Positions 45,904 through 54,399 of a stretch of DNA of 64,000 nucleotides are shown one piece after another; within the stretch, counting starts at the first letter, position 1, and every line of letters begins with the position of its first letter. Both the position numbers and the translations under genes were made by a program. The stretch is from positions 1 through 64,000 of the forward strand of contig CANRYS010000006.1 of the NCBI GenBank assembly GCA_947644305.1, given 5' to 3'. The stretch is from an uncultured Roseburia sp. Its GTDB lineage: Bacteria > Bacillota > Clostridia > Lachnospirales > Lachnospiraceae. Below the pieces are notes generated by a model. It made no database searches. It was not told the origin of the DNA and saw only the letters and a program-made list of their open reading frames with translations.

Positions 45904-47556
45904 TCACTGTTGCAAAATAGATACTAGACTAGGAATCAGTTGTTTTTTGCGGGAAACCAATCCTTTTAGTATCACTCTTTCCATATCGCCATGGAGCCGG
46001 AAAGAATCCCTGACCACCTCTTCCGCCTTTTCACCAAAGCAGAGAAGTTCCGTACTTTCTTTTACAATATTGGTCAACATCACAAATGCCATATTGACAC
46101 CCAGGGACGGAAAGATCTCCTCCAGATAGGGAAGGAGCTTTTCCTTGATCTCCTGAAGCTCTATGCTGTTCATAGAATTGATCTGGCTCACCGCAAACTG
46201 CGTATCCCCTACCTCAAATCGTTTGAGATCCTGCTCAAAAATGTCCTTTGGCTCCCGAGAGCTGAGATCACTTCCCGCTCCAAACATGTCCACCGCAAAT
46301 TCTTCGATCTCCACACCGCAAATCTTTGACAATTCCTCGGCGGCATCCTGATCCACCGCCGTACAGGTCGGAGAGCGGAACATTAAAGTGTCAGAAATGA
46401 TGGCCGCCATCAAAAGCCCGGCGATATTTCGTGGAATCTCCACTTTATTTTCCTGGTACATCTGATAGATGATGGTAGCTGTACAGCCCAGAGGCTGATT
46501 GCGGAACAAAACTGGTTCCAGCGTCTCTAGTGTACCGATGCGGTGATGATCGATGATCTCCAGAATGTGGGCGTTCTCGATGCCGTCCACCGTCTGGGAA
46601 CTCTCGTTGTGGTCTACCAAAATCAGTTGTTTTTTGCGAAGATTGATTAGGTTTCGTCTAGAGATCATTCCCACATAATGATCTCTAGCATCTAGTATCG
46701 GAAAGTCGCGGTGGCGCAGTTTTCCCATTACTTCCTTGATATCCTCTGTCTTATCAGACAGATGGAAGGTAGTTAGATGGTTGCGCTTCATAAAATACTC
46801 GATGGGCATACTCTGGTTAATCATCCGTGCCGCTGTAAAAGTATCATATGGTGTGACGATAATGCTGCATCCTCGCTCCTCCGCCAGCTTTCGGATGGTT
46901 TGAGACACCTTCGCCTCCATGCACACAACGATACAAGCCGCCTCCATCTCAATGGCACAGAGCTGGGATTCGTAGCGGTTACCAAGGATGACCATATCTC
47001 CCTGATGAATATACTCTTCCATCACATCGGGATTCGCCGCCGCGATGACCACTTCCCCTTTATTAAATACCGCATCCTGATCCCCCACAATCATTTCCGC
47101 TTCTAACGTCTCAAGTATATTCTTATAGGAAGTCTTTGCAGTGGAAAGAATACTGTTGTCGTACACGTCCATGTAAGCCGTGGCGATATCCCCAATGGTA
47201 ATCAGCCCAGAAAGCTTTCCTGTCTCGGAAGTGATGGGCAGCGTAACTACATCCAGCTCCCGCATCATATTCCACGCCTTTTTCAAAGAAATATCCCCGG
47301 ATACACCCTTTGTCTTGCGGATCTCAATATCCCGCACTTCCGTCATGACATCTTCGATATAAAGAGGGGCTGGAGTCTGAAAAAATTTTAGCACATACTG
47401 CGTCTCCTGGTTGATCTGTCCTGCCCTTCCCGCCACATAACCGCCGCCAAAGAGCGTATTCTTTAAATTCTCGTAAGCGATGGCGGAACAGATGGAATCT
47501 GTGTCTGGATTTTTATGTCCGATTATAAATACTGGAACCTGCTGTCCTTCTATCAT
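45904..47556 (-). CDS. Manganese-dependent inorganic pyrophosphatase with regulatory CBS/DRTGG insert
   Basis: 550-aa family II (DHH) pyrophosphatase. Catalytic motifs are GHKNPDTDSICSA at the N-terminus, VDHNE, IDHH, SDTLMF and the DHHA2 end with SRKKQLIPSL. An insert of about 240 residues (about 65-305) carries two CBS motifs split by a DRTGG-type domain, the layout known to bind adenine nucleotides and adjust activity. Many Clostridia have this long form. ATG follows GAGGAGTTTCC. It drives biosynthetic reactions by PPi removal. Confidence 0.92.
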   Translation of the reverse strand: MIEGQQVPVFIIGHKNPDTDSICSAIAYENLKNTLFGGGYVAGRAGQINQETQYVLKFFQTPAPLYIEDVMTEVRDIEIRKTKGVSGDISLKKAWNMMRELDVVTLPITSETGKLSGLITIGDIATAYMDVYDNSILSTAKTSYKNILETLEAEMIVGDQDAVFNKGEVVIAAANPDVMEEYIHQGDMVILGNRYESQLCAIEMEAACIVVCMEAKVSQTIRKLAEERGCSIIVTPYDTFTAARMINQSMPIEYFMKRNHLTTFHLSDKTEDIKEVMGKLRHRDFPILDARDHYVGMISRRNLINLRKKQLILVDHNESSQTVDGIENAHILEIIDHHRIGTLETLEPVLFRNQPLGCTATIIYQMYQENKVEIPRNIAGLLMAAIISDTLMFRSPTCTAVDQDAAEELSKICGVEIEEFAVDMFGAGSDLSSREPKDIFEQDLKRFEVGDTQFAVSQINSMNSIELQEIKEKLLPYLEEIFPSLGVNMAFVMLTNIVKESTELLCFGEKAEEVVRDSFRLHGDMERVILKGLVSRKKQLIPSLVSILQQ

Positions 47557-47653
47557 GGAAACTCCTCACATACGTTTTATTTTATTTATGTTTAATCCTG
47601 TTGTAAAATATACCAAAACTACCGTGCTATACCATTCACATTTCCCAAATGAA

Positions 47654-47684
47654 TCTCCCCAGCACCATCGGTTGACTGGGGAGA
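47654..47684 (-). terminator. Terminator after the HD-GYP gene
   Basis: A perfect 9-bp stem TCTCCCCAG/CTGGGGAGA, extended by inner pairs, lies 14 bases beyond the HD-GYP stop. The minus-strand tail TTCATTT is only moderately U-rich. Confidence 0.6.
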
Positions 47685-47697
47685 CTTCTCCATTTTT

Positions 47698-48807
47698 TTA
47701 ATCATCACAATATTTCTTTACGATCACTTCAAACTGCTTTCTTACCTCGGTAAAAGCTTTTAAGAGCTTAGAGGAAAAAGTACCGCTTTGTCCATTGATG
47801 ATCATCTGGTACACCTTGTCTGTCTTATATGCCGCTTTGTACACTCGTCTGGAGCTAAGAGCGTCATATACATCCACAAGAGATACGATCTGTGCCGCGA
47901 TGCTGATCTCCTCTCCCTTCAAACCGTCAGGATAACCGTTGCCATCGTATTTTTCATGATGATGTCTAGCGATATCATAGGCACAATCACAAAATGCCTC
48001 GCTGTCTATATGGATCACTTTTTCTATTATCTCCGCACCCTTTGTCGTGTGGGATTTTATAATCTCATATTCATCCTCGGTTAATTTACCAGGCTTTAAT
48101 ATGATATGATCTGGAATAACAATTTTTCCGATATCATGTAATGAAGATGCCCACCCGATGACATCTATCTTTTCTTCGGTAAGCCCGTATTCTGGATACA
48201 GCTTCATCACGCTGGTTCCCAGGCAGACCGAAAACTGTCGTATCCTTTTTATATGCTGTTCCGATTCCAGGTTTCTGAACTCCACAATATTGCTTAAGGA
48301 ATCAACCAGAACCTCATTCATATGTTTTTGCCTGTCTGCCATCATCTTCAGCATGGCATTTTGTTTTTTCAGCTTTTCCGTCTGATTTCTCACCGTAACC
48401 TCAAGCTTCGTTTTATACTGAAATACCTGAACCACATTATCCACCAGTTGTTTCACGATTTCAGGATGAATCGGTTTTTTGACATAACCTATGATACCGT
48501 ATTCATAGGCCTTTTTCTCATATTCTGCCGTTTCTTCACTGGTGATCATAATAAAAGGAATTCGATTCGGAAATTTCCTTTCACTCAGCCGCTGAAGCAC
48601 TTGAAAATTGTCTCTACCTGGTATCATAAGATTCACCAGAACGAGAGCAAGCGATGAAGCATGATTTTTTAATGCATCAATTCCATCTTTTTCATTCGAG
48701 ACTTCCAGAATCTTATACTCATCCTGGAATATCTCTACCAGCTTTTTACGGCTGGCATCGTCATCCTCAAGAATTAAAATTGTATCATGTGTCATATTTC
48801 TACCCAT
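47698..48807 (-). CDS. HD-GYP phosphodiesterase with pseudo-receiver domain
   Basis: 369 aa. The receiver domain (about 8-125) has the acidic pocket LEDDD, the switch Thr in MITSEE and the Lys in GYVKKPIHP, but the phosphoacceptor position reads LVNLMIPG, so Asp is replaced by Asn and normal phosphorylation is excluded. A coiled coil (about 125-165) links to an HD-GYP domain (about 165-365) with HDIGKI, the RHHHEKYDGNGYPDG signature and a full set of metal ligands. It should hydrolyse c-di-GMP (or another cyclic dinucleotide). It follows the FapA-like gene by 16 bases, so both are probably one operon. Confidence 0.9.
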   Translation of the reverse strand: MGRNMTHDTILILEDDDASRKKLVEIFQDEYKILEVSNEKDGIDALKNHASSLALVLVNLMIPGRDNFQVLQRLSERKFPNRIPFIMITSEETAEYEKKAYEYGIIGYVKKPIHPEIVKQLVDNVVQVFQYKTKLEVTVRNQTEKLKKQNAMLKMMADRQKHMNEVLVDSLSNIVEFRNLESEQHIKRIRQFSVCLGTSVMKLYPEYGLTEEKIDVIGWASSLHDIGKIVIPDHIILKPGKLTEDEYEIIKSHTTKGAEIIEKVIHIDSEAFCDCAYDIARHHHEKYDGNGYPDGLKGEEISIAAQIVSLVDVYDALSSRRVYKAAYKTDKVYQMIINGQSGTFSSKLLKAFTEVRKQFEVIVKKYCDD

Positions 48808-48823
48808 ACTTTCTTTATAAAAT

Positions 48824-50890
48824 TTAGAATTTGACCATTACAACATTGTTATTTCTCAATTTAAAAATAATTCTGCTCACCTGGGACGGCAGCATATACT
48901 TGAATTTATTTATCTCGATCATGCTTCCCTCATAAGCATTTCCTCTGACATAGATCGCTTTCATGTCCTGGTCAGTCAGATTGGCAAGTTTGGATACCTC
49001 CGCATCCAGATCAGCCAGTTCATGGTCCTTGGCTACGATTGTAGCATTCAGTTTTTTGATAATTTCCACTGCCTGTTCCTTATCCGGGGGAAGGGCCTGC
49101 AGAATCTTATTCCATTTTTCTTCCAGTATGGATAATTCATCCAAGATCTGCTCTCTTTTTTGTGCAAATCTGATCTGCTGCTTATCATAAAGTTCATTTC
49201 TTCCCACTTCCAGATATGTTTTAATATGAGAGCTGTTTCCGAGATTGTACGTATCCACTCCTCGTACCGCACAGACCTTTCCGCCAAGAAGCATTCCCTT
49301 GCTGCCAGATATAATCGCCTTACCCATGGTATTAATGTCACTGTTCATAATGTAATTTGCCTTCACATTGCCGCCGGCATCGATATTCGCCGATTCAAAG
49401 AAACTGCCAGAAACCTCTCCTCCCGCTTCGATAAAACAGTCATGCTTGGAACAGCTTCCCCTCTTGATCATTACATTGCCGCCGGCGATCAGCCTGGCTG
49501 TCTCTACGTTATACTCAACGATAATGTCTCCTGTCGCCTGAATATAACCGCCAGAATAAACACTTCCGATCACATATACCGAACCATCAACCTCTAATTT
49601 TCCTGTCACAGCCGTTACATCTTCACGTACAATAACCATATTGGAAATAATAATCCGCCCATTTACGTATTCCAATTTCCCATTCAATTTGGAAACATAG
49701 GTAACTCCGTCAGGAGCAATGGTAAAGCCCACTCCTTTTAATGGCTTTTTTTCCAGTCCCTTGTTGGCATGAAGCACTTCGCCAAAGACGTTCTGACCGT
49801 CCTTTCCTTTCTGGGCAGGATGATACACAGCAATCTTTTCTCCTTCTTCCACCATCTCGAAGGCTTCTATATTCACGTAGTCCACCCCTCCGTCCGGCAG
49901 TGGCGCCGGGATACGGGGCAGATCCAGTCTCACAAAAAATTCAAACCAGCCATTTTTTCCTGTTTCAGCGGGCGTTCCTTCAGCGATCAGCACTTTTTCA
50001 TTCATTCTTCTTTTCTTGATCATCTCAGTGATGGCTTCATCCTTGATCCCAACCACGATTCCTCTTTCTTCTAGCGCTCCGTAAATATCTTCTTCTTTGA
50101 CCATATTGCCAGGAAACCAGGGAATAAATCCAAACGCCTTCGTTCCATCATCTTCTACAAAAATACTGAATTCTTTTTTCGTTAAAGATTTAATATCGAT
50201 CCCCAGTTTGTCATCATACTCTGGTTTCTTTGTCTTATCTTTCAAAAGCTTTTCACGTTTTTTCTTCATATCTGTTCCGGAATAAAGCAGCTTCGCGTAA
50301 GACGTGACATCCAGTCCTGCCTCCAGCCCCAGACGAATCTCCTTCATCTGCCAATGACTAAACAGAGGGTTTGTGTACAACGACACTTTTAACTTTTTCT
50401 CCAACCCCAGACGAATCTCTTTCATCTGCATCCAGTTGTACTGGGAGTTCGCATATATAGAGACATCCAGTTCTTCGTACAAACCGATTCGGATCTCATA
50501 GATCTGCTGCACATACATATCATCCGTCAGCCATGTGTCGATGGGAAGTCCATCTTCCAGTGCAAGCCGAATCTGTTCCAACTCATCATCTACAAAACCT
50601 CTCTCCAGATACTTGGTAAGGTCGTTGGAGGAATAGTGAGACAATCGAATCTGCTTCATCGTTTCATAACTATAAGAAGGATCCGCATACGTAGAAACAT
50701 CTACCTTGTCTTTGATCCCCATCCGGATCTGTTCCATCTGAAGCCAGTTGAGCTCCGGATTCGAATAAAGGGAAACATCCAGTCCCTCTTCCTTCCCAAG
50801 AAGAATTTCCTGATGTTGTTCTTTCATATATTCTAAATCTTCCACCATAGAAAAGTTAGAATTCTTTGATGGAGTAGAATTTGTATACAT
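48824..50890 (-). CDS. FapA (DUF342)-family protein with N-terminal tandem repeats
   Basis: 688 aa. Residues about 25-215 consist of six or so 36-residue helical repeats ending in a QMKEIRLGLE-like motif followed by LDVSxYxNP. After a charged linker, the FapA/DUF342 part (about 225-685) has IPAPLPDGGVDYVN, then a right-handed beta-helix of short repeats (GKLEVDGSVYVIGSV, GGYIQATGDIIVEYNV, AGGNVMIKRG) and a final coiled coil (about 570-640). FapA proteins act in flagellar or polymer-related polarity, but no flagellar gene is nearby. ATG 50890 is used; an in-frame GTG nine bases upstream is possible. Confidence 0.85.
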   Translation of the reverse strand: MYTNSTPSKNSNFSMVEDLEYMKEQHQEILLGKEEGLDVSLYSNPELNWLQMEQIRMGIKDKVDVSTYADPSYSYETMKQIRLSHYSSNDLTKYLERGFVDDELEQIRLALEDGLPIDTWLTDDMYVQQIYEIRIGLYEELDVSIYANSQYNWMQMKEIRLGLEKKLKVSLYTNPLFSHWQMKEIRLGLEAGLDVTSYAKLLYSGTDMKKKREKLLKDKTKKPEYDDKLGIDIKSLTKKEFSIFVEDDGTKAFGFIPWFPGNMVKEEDIYGALEERGIVVGIKDEAITEMIKKRRMNEKVLIAEGTPAETGKNGWFEFFVRLDLPRIPAPLPDGGVDYVNIEAFEMVEEGEKIAVYHPAQKGKDGQNVFGEVLHANKGLEKKPLKGVGFTIAPDGVTYVSKLNGKLEYVNGRIIISNMVIVREDVTAVTGKLEVDGSVYVIGSVYSGGYIQATGDIIVEYNVETARLIAGGNVMIKRGSCSKHDCFIEAGGEVSGSFFESANIDAGGNVKANYIMNSDINTMGKAIISGSKGMLLGGKVCAVRGVDTYNLGNSSHIKTYLEVGRNELYDKQQIRFAQKREQILDELSILEEKWNKILQALPPDKEQAVEIIKKLNATIVAKDHELADLDAEVSKLANLTDQDMKAIYVRGNAYEGSMIEINKFKYMLPSQVSRIIFKLRNNNVVMVKF

Positions 50891-51054
50891 AATAAACACC
50901 AGCCTTTCATCTTAAAATGCAGTCCATATTATTATACTATTTTTTATAGGAAAAGTCCACTATTACTTCGCCTGACGAAGCCAAATTTACAGCTTTCAAA
51001 ATTTAACATTTACAACAAATTGAAATAGCTATAGCTTTTTTATTCAAGATTCGA

Positions 51055-51060
51055 TATAAT
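51055..51060 (+). promoter_or_regulatory. -10 element candidate of galK
   Basis: A consensus TATAAT lies 78 bases before the galK start. The -35 position is weak (TAGCTT-like), so the promoter may need an activator. The preceding region 50891-51054 shows nothing else definite. Confidence 0.4.
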
Positions 51061-51137
51061 GAAATCAGCGATGTAAATATACCACAAATGACTGCCCGTG
51101 ATCGTTGTTTTGAATGGGGCGGAAATGGAGGATTCCC

Positions 51138-52319
51138 ATGAAAATACAAGACTTAAAGATGAAATTTGCAGAAATATTTGGAGAGGGAGATGAACCCTGT
51201 ATTTACTTTGCACCGGGGCGAGTCAATCTCATCGGAGACCACACGGATTACAACGGGGGGCACGTATTTCCCTGCGCCCTGACGCTGGGAACTTATGCTC
51301 TAGCCCGCAAAAGACCGGACCGCCTGCTGAAACTTTATTCGGAGAATTTCAGTTCAAGGGGGGTATTTAATTCTTCGCTGGATAATATTGAATACTCGAC
51401 GGAAGCGGAATGGACTAATTATCCCAAAGGGGTTGTCTGGACTTTTTGCAAAAAGGGTTATCCCATAACGAGCGGCATGGATATCTTTTTCTATGGCAAC
51501 ATTCCTGGCGGCGCCGGCTTATCTTCTTCTGCTGCTATTGAAGTGGTGACTGGATTGGTTTTGAAGGATCTTTTTGACCTTGAAGATATTACCATGGAAA
51601 AAATTGCTTTGATGGGGCAATATTCAGAAAATCATTTTAATGGCATGAATTGTGGAATCATGGATCAGTTTACCTCCGCCATGGGAAAAGAAGGACATGC
51701 CATCTTTCTGGATACCAACACACTGGCATACGAACATGTGCCAGTCTCTCTGAAAAATATTTCCATTCTGATCACTAACAGCAAAGTAAAACATAGTTTG
51801 GTTTCCTCTGCCTACAATGACCGCCGCAAAGAATGTGAAAAGGGTCTAAATATGCTGCAGAAAATGATCGATATCAATAGTCTTGGCGATCTGAATAACG
51901 AGCAGTTTGAACGATATAAAATATTGATCTCAGATGAGATTCTACAAAAAAGAGTGAAACATGCCGTTTCAGAAAACCGGCGCACCGTACATGCCCTGGA
52001 TGCGCTTCGGTCTGACGACATACAGGAATTTGGCCGGCTGATGAACAAATCCCACCTCTCCCTGAGAGATGATTTTGAAGCTTCTTGTGATGAAGTGGAT
52101 CTTCTCGTAAAGACAGCTTGGGAACTGCCTGGCGTGATCGGAAGCCGCATGACCGGAGGCGGATTCGGCGGCTGCACTGTAAGTTTAGTGAAAAAACGAA
52201 ACCGAAATTTGTTTAAAAGCAAACTGACCGCTGTCTATCAAGAGGCTTTTGGTCTTCAGCCTGAGTTTTATGAAGTCGAGATCGGCGGCGGTGCAGAAAA
52301 AATATCTGATCTTGCTTGA
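51138..52319 (+). CDS. galK: Galactokinase
   Basis: 393-aa GHMP kinase phosphorylating galactose at C1 in the Leloir pathway. The family signature GRVNLIGDHTDYNGG, the ATP loop PGGAGLSSSAAIE, catalytic-base region MDQFTSAMG and the C-terminal TGGGFGGCTVSLV are all present. ATG 51138 follows GGAGG by six bases; the frame opens eight codons earlier. It is followed after 90 bases by galE. No galT gene is in the window, so galactose-1-phosphate use needs a distant gene. Confidence 0.95.
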   Translation: MKIQDLKMKFAEIFGEGDEPCIYFAPGRVNLIGDHTDYNGGHVFPCALTLGTYALARKRPDRLLKLYSENFSSRGVFNSSLDNIEYSTEAEWTNYPKGVVWTFCKKGYPITSGMDIFFYGNIPGGAGLSSSAAIEVVTGLVLKDLFDLEDITMEKIALMGQYSENHFNGMNCGIMDQFTSAMGKEGHAIFLDTNTLAYEHVPVSLKNISILITNSKVKHSLVSSAYNDRRKECEKGLNMLQKMIDINSLGDLNNEQFERYKILISDEILQKRVKHAVSENRRTVHALDALRSDDIQEFGRLMNKSHLSLRDDFEASCDEVDLLVKTAWELPGVIGSRMTGGGFGGCTVSLVKKRNRNLFKSKLTAVYQEAFGLQPEFYEVEIGGGAEKISDLA

Positions 52320-52334
52320 CTGTTCCCCCACGTC

Positions 52335-52387
52335 ACGGTGTATACTAACTTCATCACTAGCTCAACGGTGTATACCAACACTATCAC
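52335..52387 (+). repeat. Tandem 30-bp-period repeat before galE
   Basis: ACGGTGTATACTAACTTCATC at 52335 recurs as ACGGTGTATACCAACACTATC at 52365, so 19 of 23 positions agree when extended through CAC. The second unit is joined to a copy of the CTAGCTC motif at 52357-52368. It may be an operator pair or a duplication. Confidence 0.7.
52357..52368 (+). repeat. Copy of the dispersed intergenic motif (CTAGCTCAACGG)
   Basis: Twelve-base match to the CTAGCTCRAYRG motif in the galK-galE spacer. Confidence 0.45.
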
Positions 52388-52409
52388 AAAACAGAAGGGA
52401 GAATCAGAT

Positions 52410-53429
52410 ATGAAAATATTAGTGACTGGAGGCGCCGGATATATCGGCAGCCACACCTGCGTCGAACTGCTAAACAGCGGATATGAGACCGTCATCGTGG
52501 ACAATCTGTACAATTCCAGCAGCAAGGCAGTGGAACGCATCGAAACAATCACACAGAAAAAACCCGTTTTTTATAAAGTAGATCTTTTAGACAAAACTTC
52601 CCTGGACTCTGTCTTTGCAAAGGAAAAACCAGATGCCGTGATTCATTTTGCCGGGCTGAAGGCAGTTGGCGAATCGGTGGAGAAGCCCATACAATACTAT
52701 TACAACAACCTGACTGGAACACTGAACCTGGTGGACTGCATGAAGAATCATAAGGTAAAAAATATTATTTTCAGCTCCTCTGCCACTGTTTATGGGGATC
52801 CGGCATTTGTTCCGATCACCGAGGATTGCCCAAAGGGATCTCCTACCAATCCTTATGGATGGACCAAATGGATGATTGAGCAAATCCTGACAGACCTTCA
52901 TACCTCCGATCCAGGTTGGAATGTCATCCTCCTCCGTTACTTTAACCCCATTGGTGCCCACGAAAGCGGACTCATCGGCGAGGATCCAAAGGGAATCCCG
53001 AATAATCTGGTTCCTTATGTGGCCCAGGTTGCCATCGGAAAACGAGACTGTCTGAACGTCTTTGGAGACGATTACAACACCCATGACGGAACAGGAGTCA
53101 GAGATTATATCCACGTGATGGATCTCGCCACCGGACATGTAAAGGCAATCGAGAAGTTTTCTGAAAAATCAGAGGTTCGGATCTACAATTTGGGAACCGG
53201 AAAAGGCTGTAGTGTTCTGGATATACTCCACGCCTATGAAAAAGCCTGCGGCCACAACATTCCCTACGAGATCAAACCAAGACGAGCTGGTGATGTGGAC
53301 GCGTCGTATTCAGAGTGCAACAAAGCCAAAAAAGAGCTGGGTTGGGAAGCAAAATACAATGTGGATGACATGTGCACCGATTCCTGGCGCTGGCAAAGCA
53401 TGAATCCAGATGGCTATGGCCAAAGTTAA
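52410..53429 (+). CDS. galE: UDP-glucose 4-epimerase
   Basis: 339-aa SDR-family enzyme interconverting UDP-galactose and UDP-glucose. NAD-binding GGAGYIGSHTCVELL at the N-terminus, the catalytic YGWTK motif (YxxxK) with the preceding SSSATVYG serine, and NPIGAHESGLIGEDP for substrate binding are present. ATG 52410 follows AAGGGAG by eight bases; the frame extends 24 codons upstream through the repeat without real support. It is probably co-expressed with galK. Confidence 0.96.
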   Translation: MKILVTGGAGYIGSHTCVELLNSGYETVIVDNLYNSSSKAVERIETITQKKPVFYKVDLLDKTSLDSVFAKEKPDAVIHFAGLKAVGESVEKPIQYYYNNLTGTLNLVDCMKNHKVKNIIFSSSATVYGDPAFVPITEDCPKGSPTNPYGWTKWMIEQILTDLHTSDPGWNVILLRYFNPIGAHESGLIGEDPKGIPNNLVPYVAQVAIGKRDCLNVFGDDYNTHDGTGVRDYIHVMDLATGHVKAIEKFSEKSEVRIYNLGTGKGCSVLDILHAYEKACGHNIPYEIKPRRAGDVDASYSECNKAKKELGWEAKYNVDDMCTDSWRWQSMNPDGYGQS

Positions 53430-53463
53430 ATCGTCTTTAAATGTTTTAGATATATTTCACTTG

Positions 53464-53503
53464 CAAAGGCACCAATTTGAACAAGGTTTAAATGGTGCCT
53501 TTG
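53464..53503 (+). terminator. Stem-loop terminator after galE
   Basis: The arms CAAAGGCACCA and TGGTGCCTTTG pair perfectly and the stem extends inward with small defects. The tail is TTGATGATAA, not a full U-run, so efficiency is uncertain. Confidence 0.65.
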
Positions 53504-53604
53504 ATGATAATAAGTCACTAAAAAGCTCAAGATACATCATTGAAGTTGACTCTGTTTTTTGCTAAAATTGAACTATCATAATCTTATAAGGAGGAAGATC
53601 GCTT

Positions 53605-54369
53605 ATGCAACGAAAAATGGGATGGGCTCTTTTAGCTCTGCTGCTTCTGGCTGGAATGCCACTATTGTCTTCCAGAAGCATTCAGGCAGGCAGCACCACT
53701 GTAACGGTAACTCCCAGCCAGTCAGATGGAACTGTGGCAGTTACCGTTTCGGATGCAGAATTAAAGGGAAAGGAAATCTCTGTCATTTGCTACGCACCGG
53801 GAGCTTCAGGCGCCTACAATGACCTAACAGCTAACAAAGCATCGATTGTATACATGAACCAGTACGCAGTGAATGGCACATTATCTTTTCACTTTAAGGT
53901 AAAAAAACAACTGGTTCCGGGAGTATACACCCTGGTTGTCACATCGGAAAAAGGGCAGACGACAAACCAGTTCCGCTTTATTCCTGAGGATAAACCGGCT
54001 CCGGGACAGACAGCAGGCCCTAATGGAAACACAACCAATCCGCCGGTTACGGGAAAACCTGTTACAGCAAAGAAAAAAGTCCTGCCTGCGCCAAAAGGCG
54101 TCAAAGCAAAACCTTCTGGACGGAAAAAAGTAAAGGTCTCATGGAAAAAGGTGAAGGGCGCCAAAGGCTATCAGATCAGTGTGGCAGCAAAGAAAAAGGG
54201 AAAATACAAAGTAAAGCTGACCGCAAAAGGTGGGTCTAAGAAAAAGGCAACACTGAAAAATCTGAAAAGCGGTAAAGTGTATTACATTAAGGTGAGAGCA
54301 TATCAGCTTTCCGGGAAGAAAAAAACAGCTGGTAAATACTCCAAAATCGTAAAAGTAAAAGTCCGCTAA
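53605..54369 (+). CDS. Small secreted protein with Fn3-like lysine-rich C-terminus
   Basis: 254 aa. The signal peptide covers about 1-29. A beta-rich N-terminal domain (about 30-130) is followed by a Pro/Gly/Thr linker (about 132-155) and a Fn3-like domain (about 160-254) with VSWKKVKGAKGYQISVAAK and YYIKVRAYQ, extremely rich in Lys. This C-terminal domain is close in style to that of the GH43 protein at 2974. AAGGAGG precedes the ATG by nine bases. It lies 30 bases before the GH95-like gene, so both are probably one operon; it may be a wall-anchoring or glycan-binding partner. Confidence 0.8.
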   Translation: MQRKMGWALLALLLLAGMPLLSSRSIQAGSTTVTVTPSQSDGTVAVTVSDAELKGKEISVICYAPGASGAYNDLTANKASIVYMNQYAVNGTLSFHFKVKKQLVPGVYTLVVTSEKGQTTNQFRFIPEDKPAPGQTAGPNGNTTNPPVTGKPVTAKKKVLPAPKGVKAKPSGRKKVKVSWKKVKGAKGYQISVAAKKKGKYKVKLTAKGGSKKKATLKNLKSGKVYYIKVRAYQLSGKKKTAGKYSKIVKVKVR

Positions 54370-54399
54370 TGGATCATTGAATTCGGAATGGAGGATCGT

